Assembly (NCBI RefSeq): GCF_035083965.1
Contig: NC_089727.1
Span: 11,413,501-11,477,500 of the forward strand
Reading direction: 5' to 3'
Source of the DNA: Branchiostoma lanceolatum
Lineage: Eukaryota; Chordata; Leptocardii; Amphioxiformes; Branchiostomatidae
Length of the DNA: 64,000 nucleotides
This document shows, one piece after another, positions 1-11,862 of the stretch. The position numbers and the translations under genes are program-made. The notes under the pieces were generated by a model that saw only the letters and a program-made list of their open reading frames with translations, searched no databases and had not been told where the DNA came from. Position 1 is the first letter of the stretch, and the number at the start of each line of letters is the position of its first letter.

Positions 1-1335
1 TTATTAAGGGCATGGAGGGGGAATGGGATGAAGCTGTAACCTGGAAAATTTCTCTTAATATATGACTAACATTCCATTCATCTGTTTCTATTGGATTTTG
101 GTACAAGTTCCAAAATTGATAGGTAGAATACATGTCAAAACTACTTTAGTTATTAGATACATGTGCCATTAGATACTGTAGCTTTATCCATGGTTCCAGT
201 TTTCTCAGGACAAGTAGTTTGGTCATTCAAACATATTTCTCTTCAATGAAGTGTATGCCTTCAAGTCCTAACAGTCTGGCCACACCAAGATTTTCCATGG
301 TTCTCTATTTTGTAATGAAGCTGGACTGAGATCCTTTTCCTGTAGTTAACACTTTTTCAGAGATTTTTCTTTGAAGACCATTTCTTTTGTCTTTGCTTTT
401 TCCTCTTGTTTACTTCCCTTAGTTTATAGAATGTGTTGGAGTAAACTATTAAGTTGGTGTGGCCCAGATGTAGAACAGACATTAAGAATGTTTGCTGGAC
501 AGATCTAAATGTATGAATCAAAACATGTGGTACCATGAATGCTAGACTGAAGTACCCTTAGGTCTAAAGAGCATGTGGTTTATCTGTTTGCCTTGAGATA
601 TAACTAGTAATTGTGCAATGTCATTGCTATCTAAGGAAGAGAACAGGCTGCTACAGCAGAAAGAACATGCTATGTATACCAACAAATGTTTCAAGAGACT
701 ATGCTACCTGGCTGTCTAATATCTGAGTTGAGAGACATCTTAAAATGATGAGAGGTTCTGCAAGAACTTTACAGTCTCCATTTATGAATGTTTCTTCTCC
801 TGGTTTATAAAGGAGGCTGTTAGATGATGAATGTTTAAGATGGAAGTAGGTATACTCTCTTTGAGGTTGGTCGTGTGTGCTACTGGCTAATGTTGTGTTG
901 TGGTGAGAGCCAAGTGTGCTTAAAGCTAGCACCAAGTGCAAGGACAAGCACAATAAAATGAAGACAGACTGATACACAACCTTGTGGTGATTATACAAGC
1001 GTTTACTGTTATTTACAATAGGATCTACATGAAGCATATACATTTTATCTGTTTTAGACAATCTCCTACTATGTAGGGCATAATTCATGATTTTGAAATG
1101 TCACATGTATCTTCCATTGATCACTAAATGCATTCTCACTTGATTAGCCATTCTTAACAATTACACAGCAAATACAAACTGAACAAAATGCTATACAGGT
1201 ATCTACAACACTGGAAGAAACCTGAAGAGAAACGTCTTCCATTCAGGTGGATATGAAACAATGCACCTAACTGAAGGATAAGAAATGTGTACACGTTTTT
1301 ATAGACTTAAACCTCTTCTACAAAAGTGTGATGTT
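1..1335. other. 3' flank of TAF7, no gene recognised
   Basis: This AT-rich stretch lies downstream of the TAF7 stop codon (TAF7 is on the minus strand) and probably includes its 3' UTR. Open frames here are short and have no recognisable domain or consistent splice structure. No repeat with clear ends was seen. Confidence 0.5.
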
Positions 1336-4300
1336 CTAACTGCTATCCAGGGCAGACATGACTCTTGCAATCTGTAGTTAAAAGAAGGAGAACATCTCAT
1401 TACAGTTGTACATGTTTGAGGTAACATTTATTCTCCAAGCAGAGGCTTCGATTGAGAGGGGTAGTAATCCCGGACAAAACTACCCCTCTCCATCGAAGCC
1501 TCTGCTTGGAGAATAGTAACATTGACCTGAAGCAAAAAGTAACTGAATACATGGACCAAAAGTCATCTGGAATCCTACAAACTTGCAATCTTTCTGGCTC
1601 AAAACTCACCTCTGTTTCTTTCCTGGCCTCCTCTGCCCGGATGTTACTTAAATCTGCCTGGAACCGTTGCTGTACAGAAAAGGAAAATCAGTAAGTCCTT
1701 GAACTAAATTGGCTCCTAGCGGTCGGCCTGGCAACCCCCGGTCAGCAAGAGATGTTATAAACACAGGCTAGCTGAACAACAGACTGCTTCTTGTAGTTTA
1801 TAACAGGCAAACAAAAACTAAATTATCTACTATGATAATTGGCTTTGTTTTAACCAATATCTTGTAAATTGAAATCCAAGGCATATATCCACACACTTAT
1901 GAACTGAAGTAGTGTTCCCTACATGGACAAGCACCACACTCCTTACCCGGAGAGCTTCATTGCCGACCCCCCTGACTATTTCCTCCTGCAGGTTTCTCTT
2001 CTCCTGTAACCTGGCCAGGTCCGACTCCAGCTGCTGCAACTGGGTCTGTAGACCTCCTACAAGGGAAGTAAGCTTTATCCATGGAAAATCTTTTTTGTTG
2101 GTTGCTGACTCTTGTTAACTGACAAGTGGTAAAGCTATTACAAAGTCAGATAAGGCTGTCTTGCTACCTACGGTTTGAGATAAGGTAAGACAGGACTGTA
2201 AGGGTATCTGAGAAAATGTTAATGCAATTGTTTCCATGAATCAAGAGTTTGGGTAAAAAACAAAATACTGTGCAACAAATTAGAAATAATCCCAAAACAC
2301 AGACCATATTCAAAAAACAAGTAAAAGATTTCTGAAGGTACATGTACAATGTACATTACCTCTATCAGAAGTATTGGTTTCCTGTTTCCTTTCTGTCTTT
2401 GCACCAGAAGTGGATGGAACAGCTTTGCCAGCTTGGCTCTTCCCCTCACCGGCAGCACCCCTGCTAGCCTCATCCTCAGAGTCCATGATGTTGACATCCT
2501 CTTCTTCGTTTGGAGCTGGTCTCATCTCTTCCCCCTCTTCCTCATCAGAGCTGCTCACGTCTTTGAACAGCTCATGAAGGTCATTGTCAAATGCTGTAAA
2601 ATGTGGTATGCAGTTGGTAGTTGGTAATTTTAGCAACATTACATCAACTAAAAACATTTAAAAAAACAAGGAGGTTATAAAACCTTGAAAAAACACAGCT
2701 AACTCTCTTTCACCTCATTAATGGTTAAAGGACCAATGTACTAGTATGGTGCCTTCTCATTGTGATGCTAGTTGTGAGGATCACTTCCACATTTACACTA
2801 TAGTTTCAGTACCAACTGTGTAATCTGTCAGTACTCACTCATGCTGGTTTCCCCACCCTGCACAACTGCAGCGCTGGAGGAGGGAGAGGGGATCTCCAGT
2901 CCACCCAGGTTCACCACAGGCTTCTGCTCCTTGTTCTCATTCTCATCATCTGCTATCACTTCCCAGCCTGACACACACAGTCAAGGAAACCATTTGCGGA
3001 AAGGAGACTCAGGAGCTATAATAGGTTTGGATTCAAGGCTATCATAGTGCAGATGGTAATACCTATAGAGCAACATTCCACTTTTCTATATTATTCTTAA
3101 TGCTACAGCATGACAATTTTAAGAAGGAAAGAATTACAAATTACTATTAGTCTTTAGTCAAAGCCCTTAGTTACTGAGAGGATTAGGAAACCAAAGTCAC
3201 AAATCTACAGATTTTGTCATATTTGGCCCCTACACTACAGCATCAAAACCTTAATTTTCCTAGGTACATTGTACATGTAGAATAACCAAAAACTAAGATA
3301 ATATCTCCAGATGTAGAAGGATACGGACATTAACAGCCTCATTATCCACCTTCAGCAGTCGCTTCACCTCCTTCTCCACATCAGGACTTTCTATGTACTT
3401 TTTCTTCATTGTTTTCCTGAATCTTCTTTTCCGAACATTCTTCAGGGCTGGCGTGATACCATGATTATAGAGGAACTTTTTATCCTTGTCTTTCTTCTGG
3501 GTGGACTCCTCCACTTCCTCTTCCTTGGCATCCTGGTCTTCTGTGCTACACACCAGCATCTGACAGATGTCATTTGTCTTGTATAGGGTCTTTTTGTCTA
3601 TTGTCTTGTGGGACTCAACAACGCATGGCAGGTCTACAAGCTGGAAAAAAATAAAATGAATGTCATGTCATGTTAGGTGTGACAGGTCAGTGAAATATAA
3701 TATTGTGCCATTTGCCTGCAAAGCTGGTGTGTTATGCTGAGGGTTGGATAAACCCGCTATTCAGATGTACAAATAGATACAGATCAGAAAGTACCTTCCT
3801 TGATTCTAACTTCCAAAATTTTTTTGTGTGAAGCTGAATTGGGTATTTTACCTTAATGTAGGGTAACAGAGGTAACGTTACAGGCCTGGTTCAAAAGGAA
3901 GACAATGGAACTTGTATATTTCTGATCCAACATGGAATATTGAGATTTTACCTTCAGGCAGATATCCCATAATATGACATTACCTTTGCTGACAGAGCCT
4001 CCCCATCAAACCTGACGGTAGCGTGTCTCTGGTCGGCCTGGAACTCGATGGACAGCCTGTCCTTCAGGTTCTGACTGCCAGACTGGACAGCCTTCCGCAG
4101 GGCTTCTGTCTGCGCCTGGAAGGAAGGACCCTGGGTAGAGGGCAGGTCTCATCAGTAAGGTCATTGCTATTTATGCTTTTGCAATCTACCTACCAGTATA
4201 GTAGTACATGTGTGTCGCAAGCACAAAAGCTACCAAATATCTTATGTGCCCATGTTGAGTAGAGTACAGTAGAGTTTATGGTCAGGTATTATGTTGTTCC

Positions 4301-4640
4301 AAATTGTTTTAGTTGACTTTGTGTTATCATATGTTGATCAATGAGGCATCATATCTACAACAGAAAAGATATTGGTACCTATAGGTGGGTGATAACGTCT
4401 TGTAAAAACATCCAAAAACTAATCAGGGGCTAAAAGTTGTGATTCTCACTCCCACTCCAGTCAAGTAGAAACAAGGAGGTTTAATCAAGATTGTTGGTAG
4501 AAAGTACTAAAAATCATGCTCCGCGATCCTACCTTGGGCATCCGCAGAATGAACTGCTGTTCCAGCTCGAAAGGAATGTCATCCTTCGTCTGCTTGCTCT
4601 TGGTTTGATTCTCCTTGTTCTTACTGACGGATTTGGACAT
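1336..4640 (-). CDS. TAF7: TAF7, TFIID subunit 7 (8 exons)
   Basis: TAF7 is a subunit of the general transcription factor TFIID. It binds TAF1 and restrains its acetyltransferase activity during preinitiation complex assembly in the nucleus. Coding exons read on the minus strand are 4533-4640, 3984-4115, 3325-3640, 2839-2967, 2360-2593, 1947-2056, 1610-1669 and 1336-1371. All junctions have GT/AG sites and compatible phases, giving 374 residues (human about 349). The N-terminal TAFII55 domain is clear: [12 protein letters not shown] near residue 25, then a block containing [18 protein letters not shown] and [18 protein letters not shown] that is nearly identical to vertebrate TAF7. An acidic stretch ([10 protein letters not shown]) and a C-terminal coiled coil ([18 protein letters not shown]) follow. 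The last exon of 12 codons is the least certain. Intron 7 contains a foldback MITE at 1429-1515. Confidence 0.93.
1421..1523. mobile_element. 87-bp foldback MITE with 8-bp target duplication
   Basis: Positions 1429-1515 form an almost perfect hairpin. The left arm begins TATTCTCCAAGCAGAGGC and the right arm is its reverse complement over about 37 bp with one mismatch; the loop is about 13 bp. The element is flanked on both sides by GTAACATT (1421-1428 and 1516-1523), an 8-bp target-site duplication as made by hAT-type transposases. It lies in TAF7 intron 7 and has no coding capacity. Confidence 0.8.
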
Positions 4641-4963
4641 GTTTCCTTTTAGTGAGGTACTGATAGGAGAGCAAATTCGTGAAAATCTACCAAACAACTG
4701 CAACCTTTCTGTATCTGTCCGCCATGTCAGATATGGATGACCACACTAGTGGCTGACAAGGGATGTCAAATATGATGCAAGATTTACATTTATCAATTTA
4801 TCAGTACATCTTAATACAACGGTGATGAATGATACACACAATACTTTCATTCTAAAACTGTCATCGCAAATTTAGGTAATTCGTGCTTTAAGCATCAAAA
4901 GAATCGTTTTATTTGACTTTTCACAAATGGAATCTTCCAGTTTCCCATGGTTCCATTGCCAAC
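4641..4963. promoter_or_regulatory. Bidirectional promoter of TAF7 and TEDC2
   Basis: Only 323 bp separate the start codons of the divergent TAF7 and TEDC2 genes, so both promoters must lie here or overlap. The stretch has no open frame of note. Both flanks carry ATGGC-type motifs near the starts (for example AACATGGCTGAC over the TEDC2 start), resembling YY1-type sites. The shared promoter is inferred from spacing only. Confidence 0.55.
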
Positions 4964-6799
4964 ATGGCTGACTTGCAGAGTGAATTTTCCGAGCTGATAG
5001 AACTGCTCGAGAAAGTTCACAATTCCTGCGAGAAGAAGAGAAAAGAAATAGAACTCTCCTGTCAGGACTACAGAGAGATCCTTGGTCCATGGCCAGACGA
5101 AGCAAGTCCTACAAAACAGGGAGAGTTACGAAAACAAGAGGGAGAAGTTCCAAAGGGGGAGGGCGCGGCTGGAGACATTCCTGAGCGGGAAATTCAAGAG
5201 CTGAAGTTGCTTGACAACGTTTTGGCGAAAGCCCAAAAAGTGAGGAAAAGACATGACCGGGAGGTAGGAGAAAATTACCACCATGACGAAGATACCATTA
5301 AAGAAGCTATGGATGAAACGTCAAATCATAGGTACGACGAGGAACATTTCAAAGTCAAAGACGAGGAAAAAAGACCAGAATCAGTGAGAGTAAATCAGGC
5401 ACAAGCACATGTAGGTACGTCAAGAGGACAGAGGACCACAGGCAATGAACAGGTAGCTTCTATCAGTAAGACAAAGTTGAACAAGCTCATCAACATGTCT
5501 GGTTCGGCAAAGCCTCCATCTGTGTCAGTGAAGCAACCTCCCAAATCAAGTCGTCCTCCTGGTGGGGTGAAGAAGTCTTACAAGTTACAAGCGCCTTTTA
5601 AGACTGAATCAGAGAGACATAAAGTGCCATCCCGTTCCCAGAGGCAAACTTTGAGGCCTACAAGTGCCTCCAATCGAACAAGTCAAATTTCCCAGACAAG
5701 ATCCCTGTCTACCAGACCAAAAGTGACATCTGCCAGTAGGAATGTCCTGGAGAGTAAAAAGAGAACAGTTACACAGCCATCATCACAGCATAAAAATACT
5801 AATAATGTTGCATCATCTAGTGTAACTAAACATACTACGGCAACATCTGAACACTTGTCATCAGAGATGGAAAGAGAACTGGAAAGGAACCCAACCAATC
5901 AGCAGTCTGCTGACATTGCCAAGTGGCTGGAAGATGTCAAACTCTCAGGGATTGGTGAGGGTGATCAGGTAACAGCCGCAGAACACAAGGAGGAACAAGA
6001 GACAGAAAAGAAGAGGTTTGTGCTGAAAGAAGATGCCAGTAAACTTGTCATCCCAGGAAAGTGGAAGAAGTTGTGTGCACAAAATTTGAAACTCAGGCAA
6101 AAGGTTCAAGAAATGCAGCTTAAACAGGAACAGTCAGCTCACAAACAACATTTTGTGGATAGACTTGAAAGTAAGTTCATAAACAATGAAGAAAACTCAG
6201 ATGTTGAGATTCCTTACAAGCTGATGGACATCCAAAGGAAGAAAGTTAGACTACTGGAGATGGTAGAGGAGGTTAATATTCAGACTTTATCTCAGGAATC
6301 GTCATGGCAGGACACCTGCCATGCAAAGGTACTACTGGAGTTTGTACATTCACAATTCAGAGAACTCATTTCAGATGTAAGCCAGATAGAAAATTCATCA
6401 AAGAATGCAGTCAGAAGTGGCAAGCAGGTGCAACTACCTACTGTGACATCAGCAGAAGGAATGAGTGACAAGGCATCTTCAATTGCTGTAAACTCTGACA
6501 TGTGGTTACCAGATGAACTAGTGCACAGAAAGTGTTTGGAAATGTCCTATTCCCCTGCTACACCTGAAGTCATGGTGTACAATGATCCAAAGGACCTGAA
6601 GAGAATCATTGCCTTGCAGCATGAGGCACAGATCTTACAGCTTCAGATCCACATTCAGAAACTGGTAGGAGAGAAAATCCTACCCCCGCTACAGGCTATG
6701 GACAGTAAGAACCCACAGTTCCTCTCACTGTACAGGACAGTCTACTCCATACTTACAACAGGTGGGGAAAGGTTCCCCACACTGGTGAGGGATGTTTAA
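4964..6799 (+). CDS. TEDC2: TEDC2, tubulin epsilon and delta complex protein 2
   Basis: TEDC2 (C16orf59) works with TEDC1 and the delta/epsilon tubulins to stabilise centriole triplet microtubules. The frame is open from 4913, but the ATG at 4964 (MADLQSEFSEL) is preferred because the family starts with this helical segment; that gives 611 residues (human about 433). The C-terminal block (LKRIIALQHEAQILQLQIHI, then LPPLQ and a terminal LVRDV) aligns well with the conserved C-terminus of vertebrate TEDC2. The N-terminal helix ELIELLEKVHNSCEKKRKEI also fits. The middle (roughly residues 150-320) is low-complexity, Ser/Thr/Lys-rich and presumably disordered, which explains the extra length. The whole protein is encoded by one exon, unlike the multi-exon vertebrate gene. 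The paralogue call rests mainly on the C-terminus. Confidence 0.85.
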   Translation: MADLQSEFSELIELLEKVHNSCEKKRKEIELSCQDYREILGPWPDEASPTKQGELRKQEGEVPKGEGAAGDIPEREIQELKLLDNVLAKAQKVRKRHDREVGENYHHDEDTIKEAMDETSNHRYDEEHFKVKDEEKRPESVRVNQAQAHVGTSRGQRTTGNEQVASISKTKLNKLINMSGSAKPPSVSVKQPPKSSRPPGGVKKSYKLQAPFKTESERHKVPSRSQRQTLRPTSASNRTSQISQTRSLSTRPKVTSASRNVLESKKRTVTQPSSQHKNTNNVASSSVTKHTTATSEHLSSEMERELERNPTNQQSADIAKWLEDVKLSGIGEGDQVTAAEHKEEQETEKKRFVLKEDASKLVIPGKWKKLCAQNLKLRQKVQEMQLKQEQSAHKQHFVDRLESKFINNEENSDVEIPYKLMDIQRKKVRLLEMVEEVNIQTLSQESSWQDTCHAKVLLEFVHSQFRELISDVSQIENSSKNAVRSGKQVQLPTVTSAEGMSDKASSIAVNSDMWLPDELVHRKCLEMSYSPATPEVMVYNDPKDLKRIIALQHEAQILQLQIHIQKLVGEKILPPLQAMDSKNPQFLSLYRTVYSILTTGGERFPTLVRDV

Positions 6800-7567
6800 A
6801 CCTCACTTGACGAGCTGCAACCTTGTATCAAATGGGGTGTCCCGACGTTGAGAACCTGGAATTACTAATATGGTGTGCCACCTACTAGTATGGTGCCTTC
6901 AGCAGCTATGTATATTTGTACTCCTCTGCAGTTTACATTTGATTAAATTTGCATTTATCTATGCAGTGTGATCTATAATGTTTAATAGGGAGTTGTATCA
7001 GCATATTCTATTATGTAAGCTGTTGAGAGCCAGGTGCAGTTGTAATAAATGTCTTATACTCTTACCAGTTGTCCAGTTTGTTTTCATCTTTTGAAGAACC
7101 ATTTTATTGAATGGTGTGAAATAAATCATGTAGTAAGTTGCTAACAATGAACCATAGACAATGAACCAAAAGGTCACATTTGAGCTGCCTTTGACCAAGA
7201 ATTTTAACCTTCTCCCTGCTGCCTAACGCTGTAACCAATAGGGAATTTGTTGCCAAATGGCTGCTACAGTGTGCTAAACGGTAAAGGTTAAACCTCCTTG
7301 CTATGACTAACAATGTAGTAAGCAAAGCGTTGCCTCTTGTGTAATAGCTGTCTTAGTAAAATCCGTCATTAGAGTTCTAAGTCTTCTGTAATTGACATAA
7401 CATTTGTACCAGACTCTTGAGGAAATAGACAAAACACAATTGCAAGAAGCATCATGAACAAAGAAGAAATGACTTTATTTTCCATCTACATGTGGCAAGA
7501 GGGAAATACTGAACAGAGCTTACAATTCTGTACACTTCTCACTACAGAAAGTAGACATTTGCACTAC
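6800..7567. other. TEDC2 3' UTR and spacer
   Basis: This is AT-rich sequence after the TEDC2 stop. AATAAA signals on the plus strand near 7043 and 7122 are plausible poly(A) signals for TEDC2. No other gene was seen. Confidence 0.5.
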
Positions 7568-9438
7568 GAGGTAGGCTCTGGAACACGAATTGGCGAAATT
7601 CGAAACACGAATTGCGCCACGTAGAGGCGCAATTCGTGGCGCGCAAAGCGCCACCAGGGGGCTAAACTCGAGATCTCGAATTCGTCCACGCGGAAGCGGT
7701 AGCGCGAAGCGCAATACAAAACCGGCACTGACATGGCTCGCATAGCGCCACCGGGGGGCGAAACTCGAGATCTCGAATACGTCCACCCGGAAGGGGCATT
7801 ACGAAGCCCGCAATGTAACGTTACTGACATCATGAGTTACGTAACTATATGTCCAACCAGCGGTGGCAGCGAAGCGCATATTTACGAAACACGGACCCGA
7901 GTATCGTCTTGCGATTTAGCCATTCTGTTAAAATTAACTTACAATATATTGTAGTCAGCAATCGTTGGTTTGTTAATCACCGTTATATCAATAACATTCC
8001 GTTTTATTTGCTTTCACAGGACCTGGTTACGGGGCAGACAAATCGCTAACGCATTTATAGTGACAAAAATAGTGCGATAAGACACAAGAATGTGTTCTTA
8101 GTGTCAAGAGAACTTTAAAAATCTACCACTGAAAGTACATAGACAAGCACCAAAAAAAAACGTTAGTCCAATTTTGTCTATTTGTGAATTTGCTGCAAAC
8201 TATGTCAGCACTATGATTGTCGATTCAAATCCAAAATGGCTACCACGCAAATATGATGCTATCCCAGCATTCTTTGCAGTTTGTAAGCAGACTATTTCCA
8301 AAAACATCCGAATGTTAACAAAATTGACAAAGGTCGTCAGGTAAGTTAAAAATAAAGCGATTGTAGAAAAACATTGTTAAAAAAACTTTAATGGAATATA
8401 AAATACACGTATATAAGTTAGCAAGATATTGATAATTATTACTTTTGAAACATGTTCGTCGTAAAATCTCGGATGTTTTCGGAAATAGTCGGCTCGTACA
8501 AACTGCAATGATTCCTGGGATAGCATCATATTTTCATGGTCGCCATTTTGTTTGAATGTTTGTTTGTTGTGGTGAATGTCTACGTAGTTTCAGTCTGATT
8601 TATCAGACCCCGACTTTAGTGTAATGTTCGCTTTATTGAACTTATTCTATCTGCCGTGAGTAGAGTAGCTTCAGCAGGAAATATTTGCCATGGTCGTGAA
8701 TAAAGAATGTATTATCTGTACAATCGATTCTGAAACTGGAGCAAAGAATGTTACTAGTACTTAGAACACACACTATCCCATTCTTGCCACTATTTTCACT
8801 ATTTTGTCACAATGCATTTGTATCAATTTGTTATTATTCTCAGCCCCGTAACCAGGTCCTGTGACAGCAAATTAAACAGAATGTTATTGACATAAACGAT
8901 TATAAACAAAGCAACAATTGTTGGCTGAAATTGTTACCCATACTCGATAAGTTAAACATTAAACAGAATTCGTAAACATGCACTTCGCTCCACCTCTGGT
9001 TGGACGAATACATTTACTCCTTGGTCTGTGCGTGTTTTGTATTACGATTAGCTGACTGCAATACATCATAAGTTAAACATTAACAGAATGGCTAAATCGC
9101 AAGCCGTGTTTCGCAAATATGCGCTTCGCTGCCACCACTGGTTGGACATATAGTTACGTAACTCATGATGTCAGTAACGTTACATTGCGGGCTTCGCGAT
9201 GCCCCTTCCGGGTGGACGTATTCGAGATCTCGAGTTTCGCCCCCCGGTGGCGCTATGCGAGCCATGTCAGTGTCGGTTTTGTATTGAGCTTCGCGCTAAC
9301 GCTTCCGCGTGGACGAATTCGAGATCTCGAGTTTAGCCCCCCCGGTGGCGCTTTGCGCGCCACGAATTGCGCCTCTACGTGGCGCAATTCGTGTTTCGAA
9401 TTTCGCCAATTCGTGTTCAATGGCCTACCTGGCACTAC
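7561..9438. mobile_element. 1.86-kb foldback (long-TIR) element with 7-bp target duplication
   Basis: Positions 7568-9431 form an imperfect palindrome over almost their whole length. The outer arms (about 7568-7935 and 9090-9431) are some 350 bp long and highly similar; they start with a degenerate AGGTAGGC end followed by GAACACGAATTGG. The inner arms also pair: the core TATGATGCTATCCCAG near 8251 pairs with its reverse complement near 8516-8532. The element is bounded by GCACTAC at 7561-7567 and 9432-9438, a 7-bp target duplication. The arms are CpG-rich and contain nested short palindromes such as CTCGAGATCTCGA. The right arm has an extra segment with a repeated ATAAGTTAAACATTAA motif (near 8946 and 9067). 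No transposase frame is present, so the element is non-autonomous. Confidence 0.85.
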
Positions 9439-9495
9439 TGAAAGATGTTATCCATAAATATGTACCATGGACAATTCAGGTTTAAACTTTTAAAA

Positions 9496-9835
9496 GGAAA
9501 CCCAAGCAATATTAGGGCCCAAAAATCTGACGTTGACAATCTATTTAGTCATTTTTATACATGATTAGTTCAAACAACACTATCACAATGTATAGTGACG
9601 TCCATCATGCAAAAACACGTTGTTGTGATGTGAGAACTCACTGAAAATCGTTGGCAGGGTTTTTGTAGGCTCGCGCAACTAAGGGATTCATTGTATGGCA
9701 TGTTTTTGCACAGTTTTAAAATGCTCCAATTATTACGCAAATGTGCTAAATAGTTTAAGTAAATGTCACTACCATAGAGATTTCAACAATTTTTTTTATT
9801 TCCATATTTTGGGCCCTAATATTGCTTTGGTTGCC
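9496..9835. mobile_element. 340-bp MITE with about 25-bp terminal inverted repeats
   Basis: The left end GGAAACCCAAGCAATATTAG and the right end are reverse complements with two mismatches, and the pairing extends through GGGCCCAAAA. There is no coding capacity. A clear target duplication could not be read, so the superfamily is unassigned. Confidence 0.7.
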
Positions 9836-11862
9836 ATTAAGTGAGGTGTGGTAACAAAGGAACTTGAACTGTATGGCACAGAAAGATTGAAAAAATATGA
9901 TAAAATGTCATGAGAGTGCATGAAAAATGTGCATGTAAATACAAAATGAAAGTACAGGTGTATGTACAAGATTTTGATACACTTATGTTTTGGGTTCAGG
10001 ATATTTTGGATTTGACACTTTCCATTCATAGGTTTTCATCCGAATGCATTACATTTCAGAAAAGTCAGAAATACCTGTGCATTAAAAATGGAGTCTTCCT
10101 TTAAAATACAATATTTGTTTGTTCAAGGACATATTTCAATGTATTTAAAATCGCACCAGCTAATATGTATAATTGAATGTCATATTTACATGCACAAAAA
10201 ACGCAGCCCCATGACATTGATAAGCAGTGCTTTCCTTGATTTTCTTTGAAGCCCTAAAAAATAGACACTCCAATGTTTTCAAAAAAGCATGTAGTGTACT
10301 TGTACGTCCGTTTATGTTACTGTAACAAAAATAGTTTCATGTACACAGCTTGACCTCCTTTCCAGGGTTAGTACTGTTTACTAGAATGTTTCTACTTTTA
10401 GTTTTATTAACTACTTCCACCTAATACTTACAGTAGGTACACAGTGCCTGCAATCCATAAGAAATACATCATGTAACATGGCACCTATAGATGAGATAAC
10501 ACATCACTTGACATGTGTTTTGACACTAAACTTTGTAACTAAGAAGCTATAGTTCTTACTTTTTCAATCTAAAGGTTCTATATGTATGTTTCATCCTGAA
10601 ACCACAGTTCAACACAAGTAATATATCTGCCTCTATTTGCTATACCAACAGACAAAACATAAGTGAATGGCACAAAGTTAACTAGTAGTAAAACATAGAT
10701 TTTTTTTCTAATTTTTACAGTGTACACATCTACATGGCAAGCACAAGACTTTTACTTTTAATATCTCTTTGATTACATCAGGTCTATAAATAGAAACAAA
10801 GGTAACCTTAACATTTGATAAACTAATATGCTTACACTTATATTCAACTAATATGTTACAATGCTAATGACAGAGTGACCAATGTAAAGTACCAGACAAG
10901 ACAGATCTAAGGACTTTACATCTCAGCTTTAAATACCACTGTAATGTCAAGGTAAACAGACAATACTGGGGAAATGATGTTTACTTGACATAAAATAGAA
11001 ACCACAGGAATGGGGATACACATGTGAGCACAGCGTTCAGTAAAGGCTGTCCCTGGATGTCAGAAAGGTACAGGAGGCAACCTTGTCAATAACAATTAAC
11101 GATGAATCGATGATTACAATTCATAAGGCCATCTCTCGCCTCTCACTGATTTTACAGTGGCAGATTTTACATGCTAAGTAGCAGTATTGTTCAAAGCTAA
11201 AACAATTTAGGCTGATTGAATCACACTTCGGCCCAACAGCACCTGCCCAGTCATAAAAGTCCTGGACAGCGGGAGTTTGCGATTCACAGACAACAAAAAG
11301 TTCAAAGCTACAAAAGGAGAAATTGCACTTAAGCAAGAAGAAATCCCATGAACACCCTGAGAAATGAAATAATAAATGTTCATTGCATATTCCTGTTCAG
11401 AACTTGATGCAACAGCGACCATCCTGGATCTTACAGAGAGAAACAATTAGGCAGACACAAAAGGCAAAAAAAAACTATGAATGAAGAACAACAAGGAAAA
11501 ACCTGGGCACTCTAGATCTATGCCCAACATCCTACACCACAGTTGTACAGAATAGTAGGACAACAGGAGTATATCATTCAACTAAAATCACATCTGTATT
11601 GTAAAAAGATGAGACCATTGCAATCACTTTGCTCCAAATATTCAAATGTGCAAAAAATTTGTATCCTGATTTTGTAAACTTTCAGACAAGACATCATTTC
11701 AATATTTATACAATATTCATACACTTCTGCATTATTCACAACAAAGACCATAAATCTTCCAAATAAAAACTATGGGAAGTACATGTACATGTATTTGTAG
11801 TAGCTCAAACGTCTCCTTGTGAGGAGAGATGAGTTCTCAGCAGCTGTTTTGACCAGATGAGA
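9836..11862. other. CAPN15 3' flank and UTR, no gene seen
   Basis: This is AT-rich sequence between a MITE and the CAPN15 stop codon at 11863-11865 (minus strand). It presumably holds the CAPN15 3' UTR. Open frames are short and show no domain. Confidence 0.5.

Noticed and set aside
699-1088. 129-codon minus-strand frame downstream of TAF7
   Set aside because: No domain, biased composition, lies in the likely 3' UTR.
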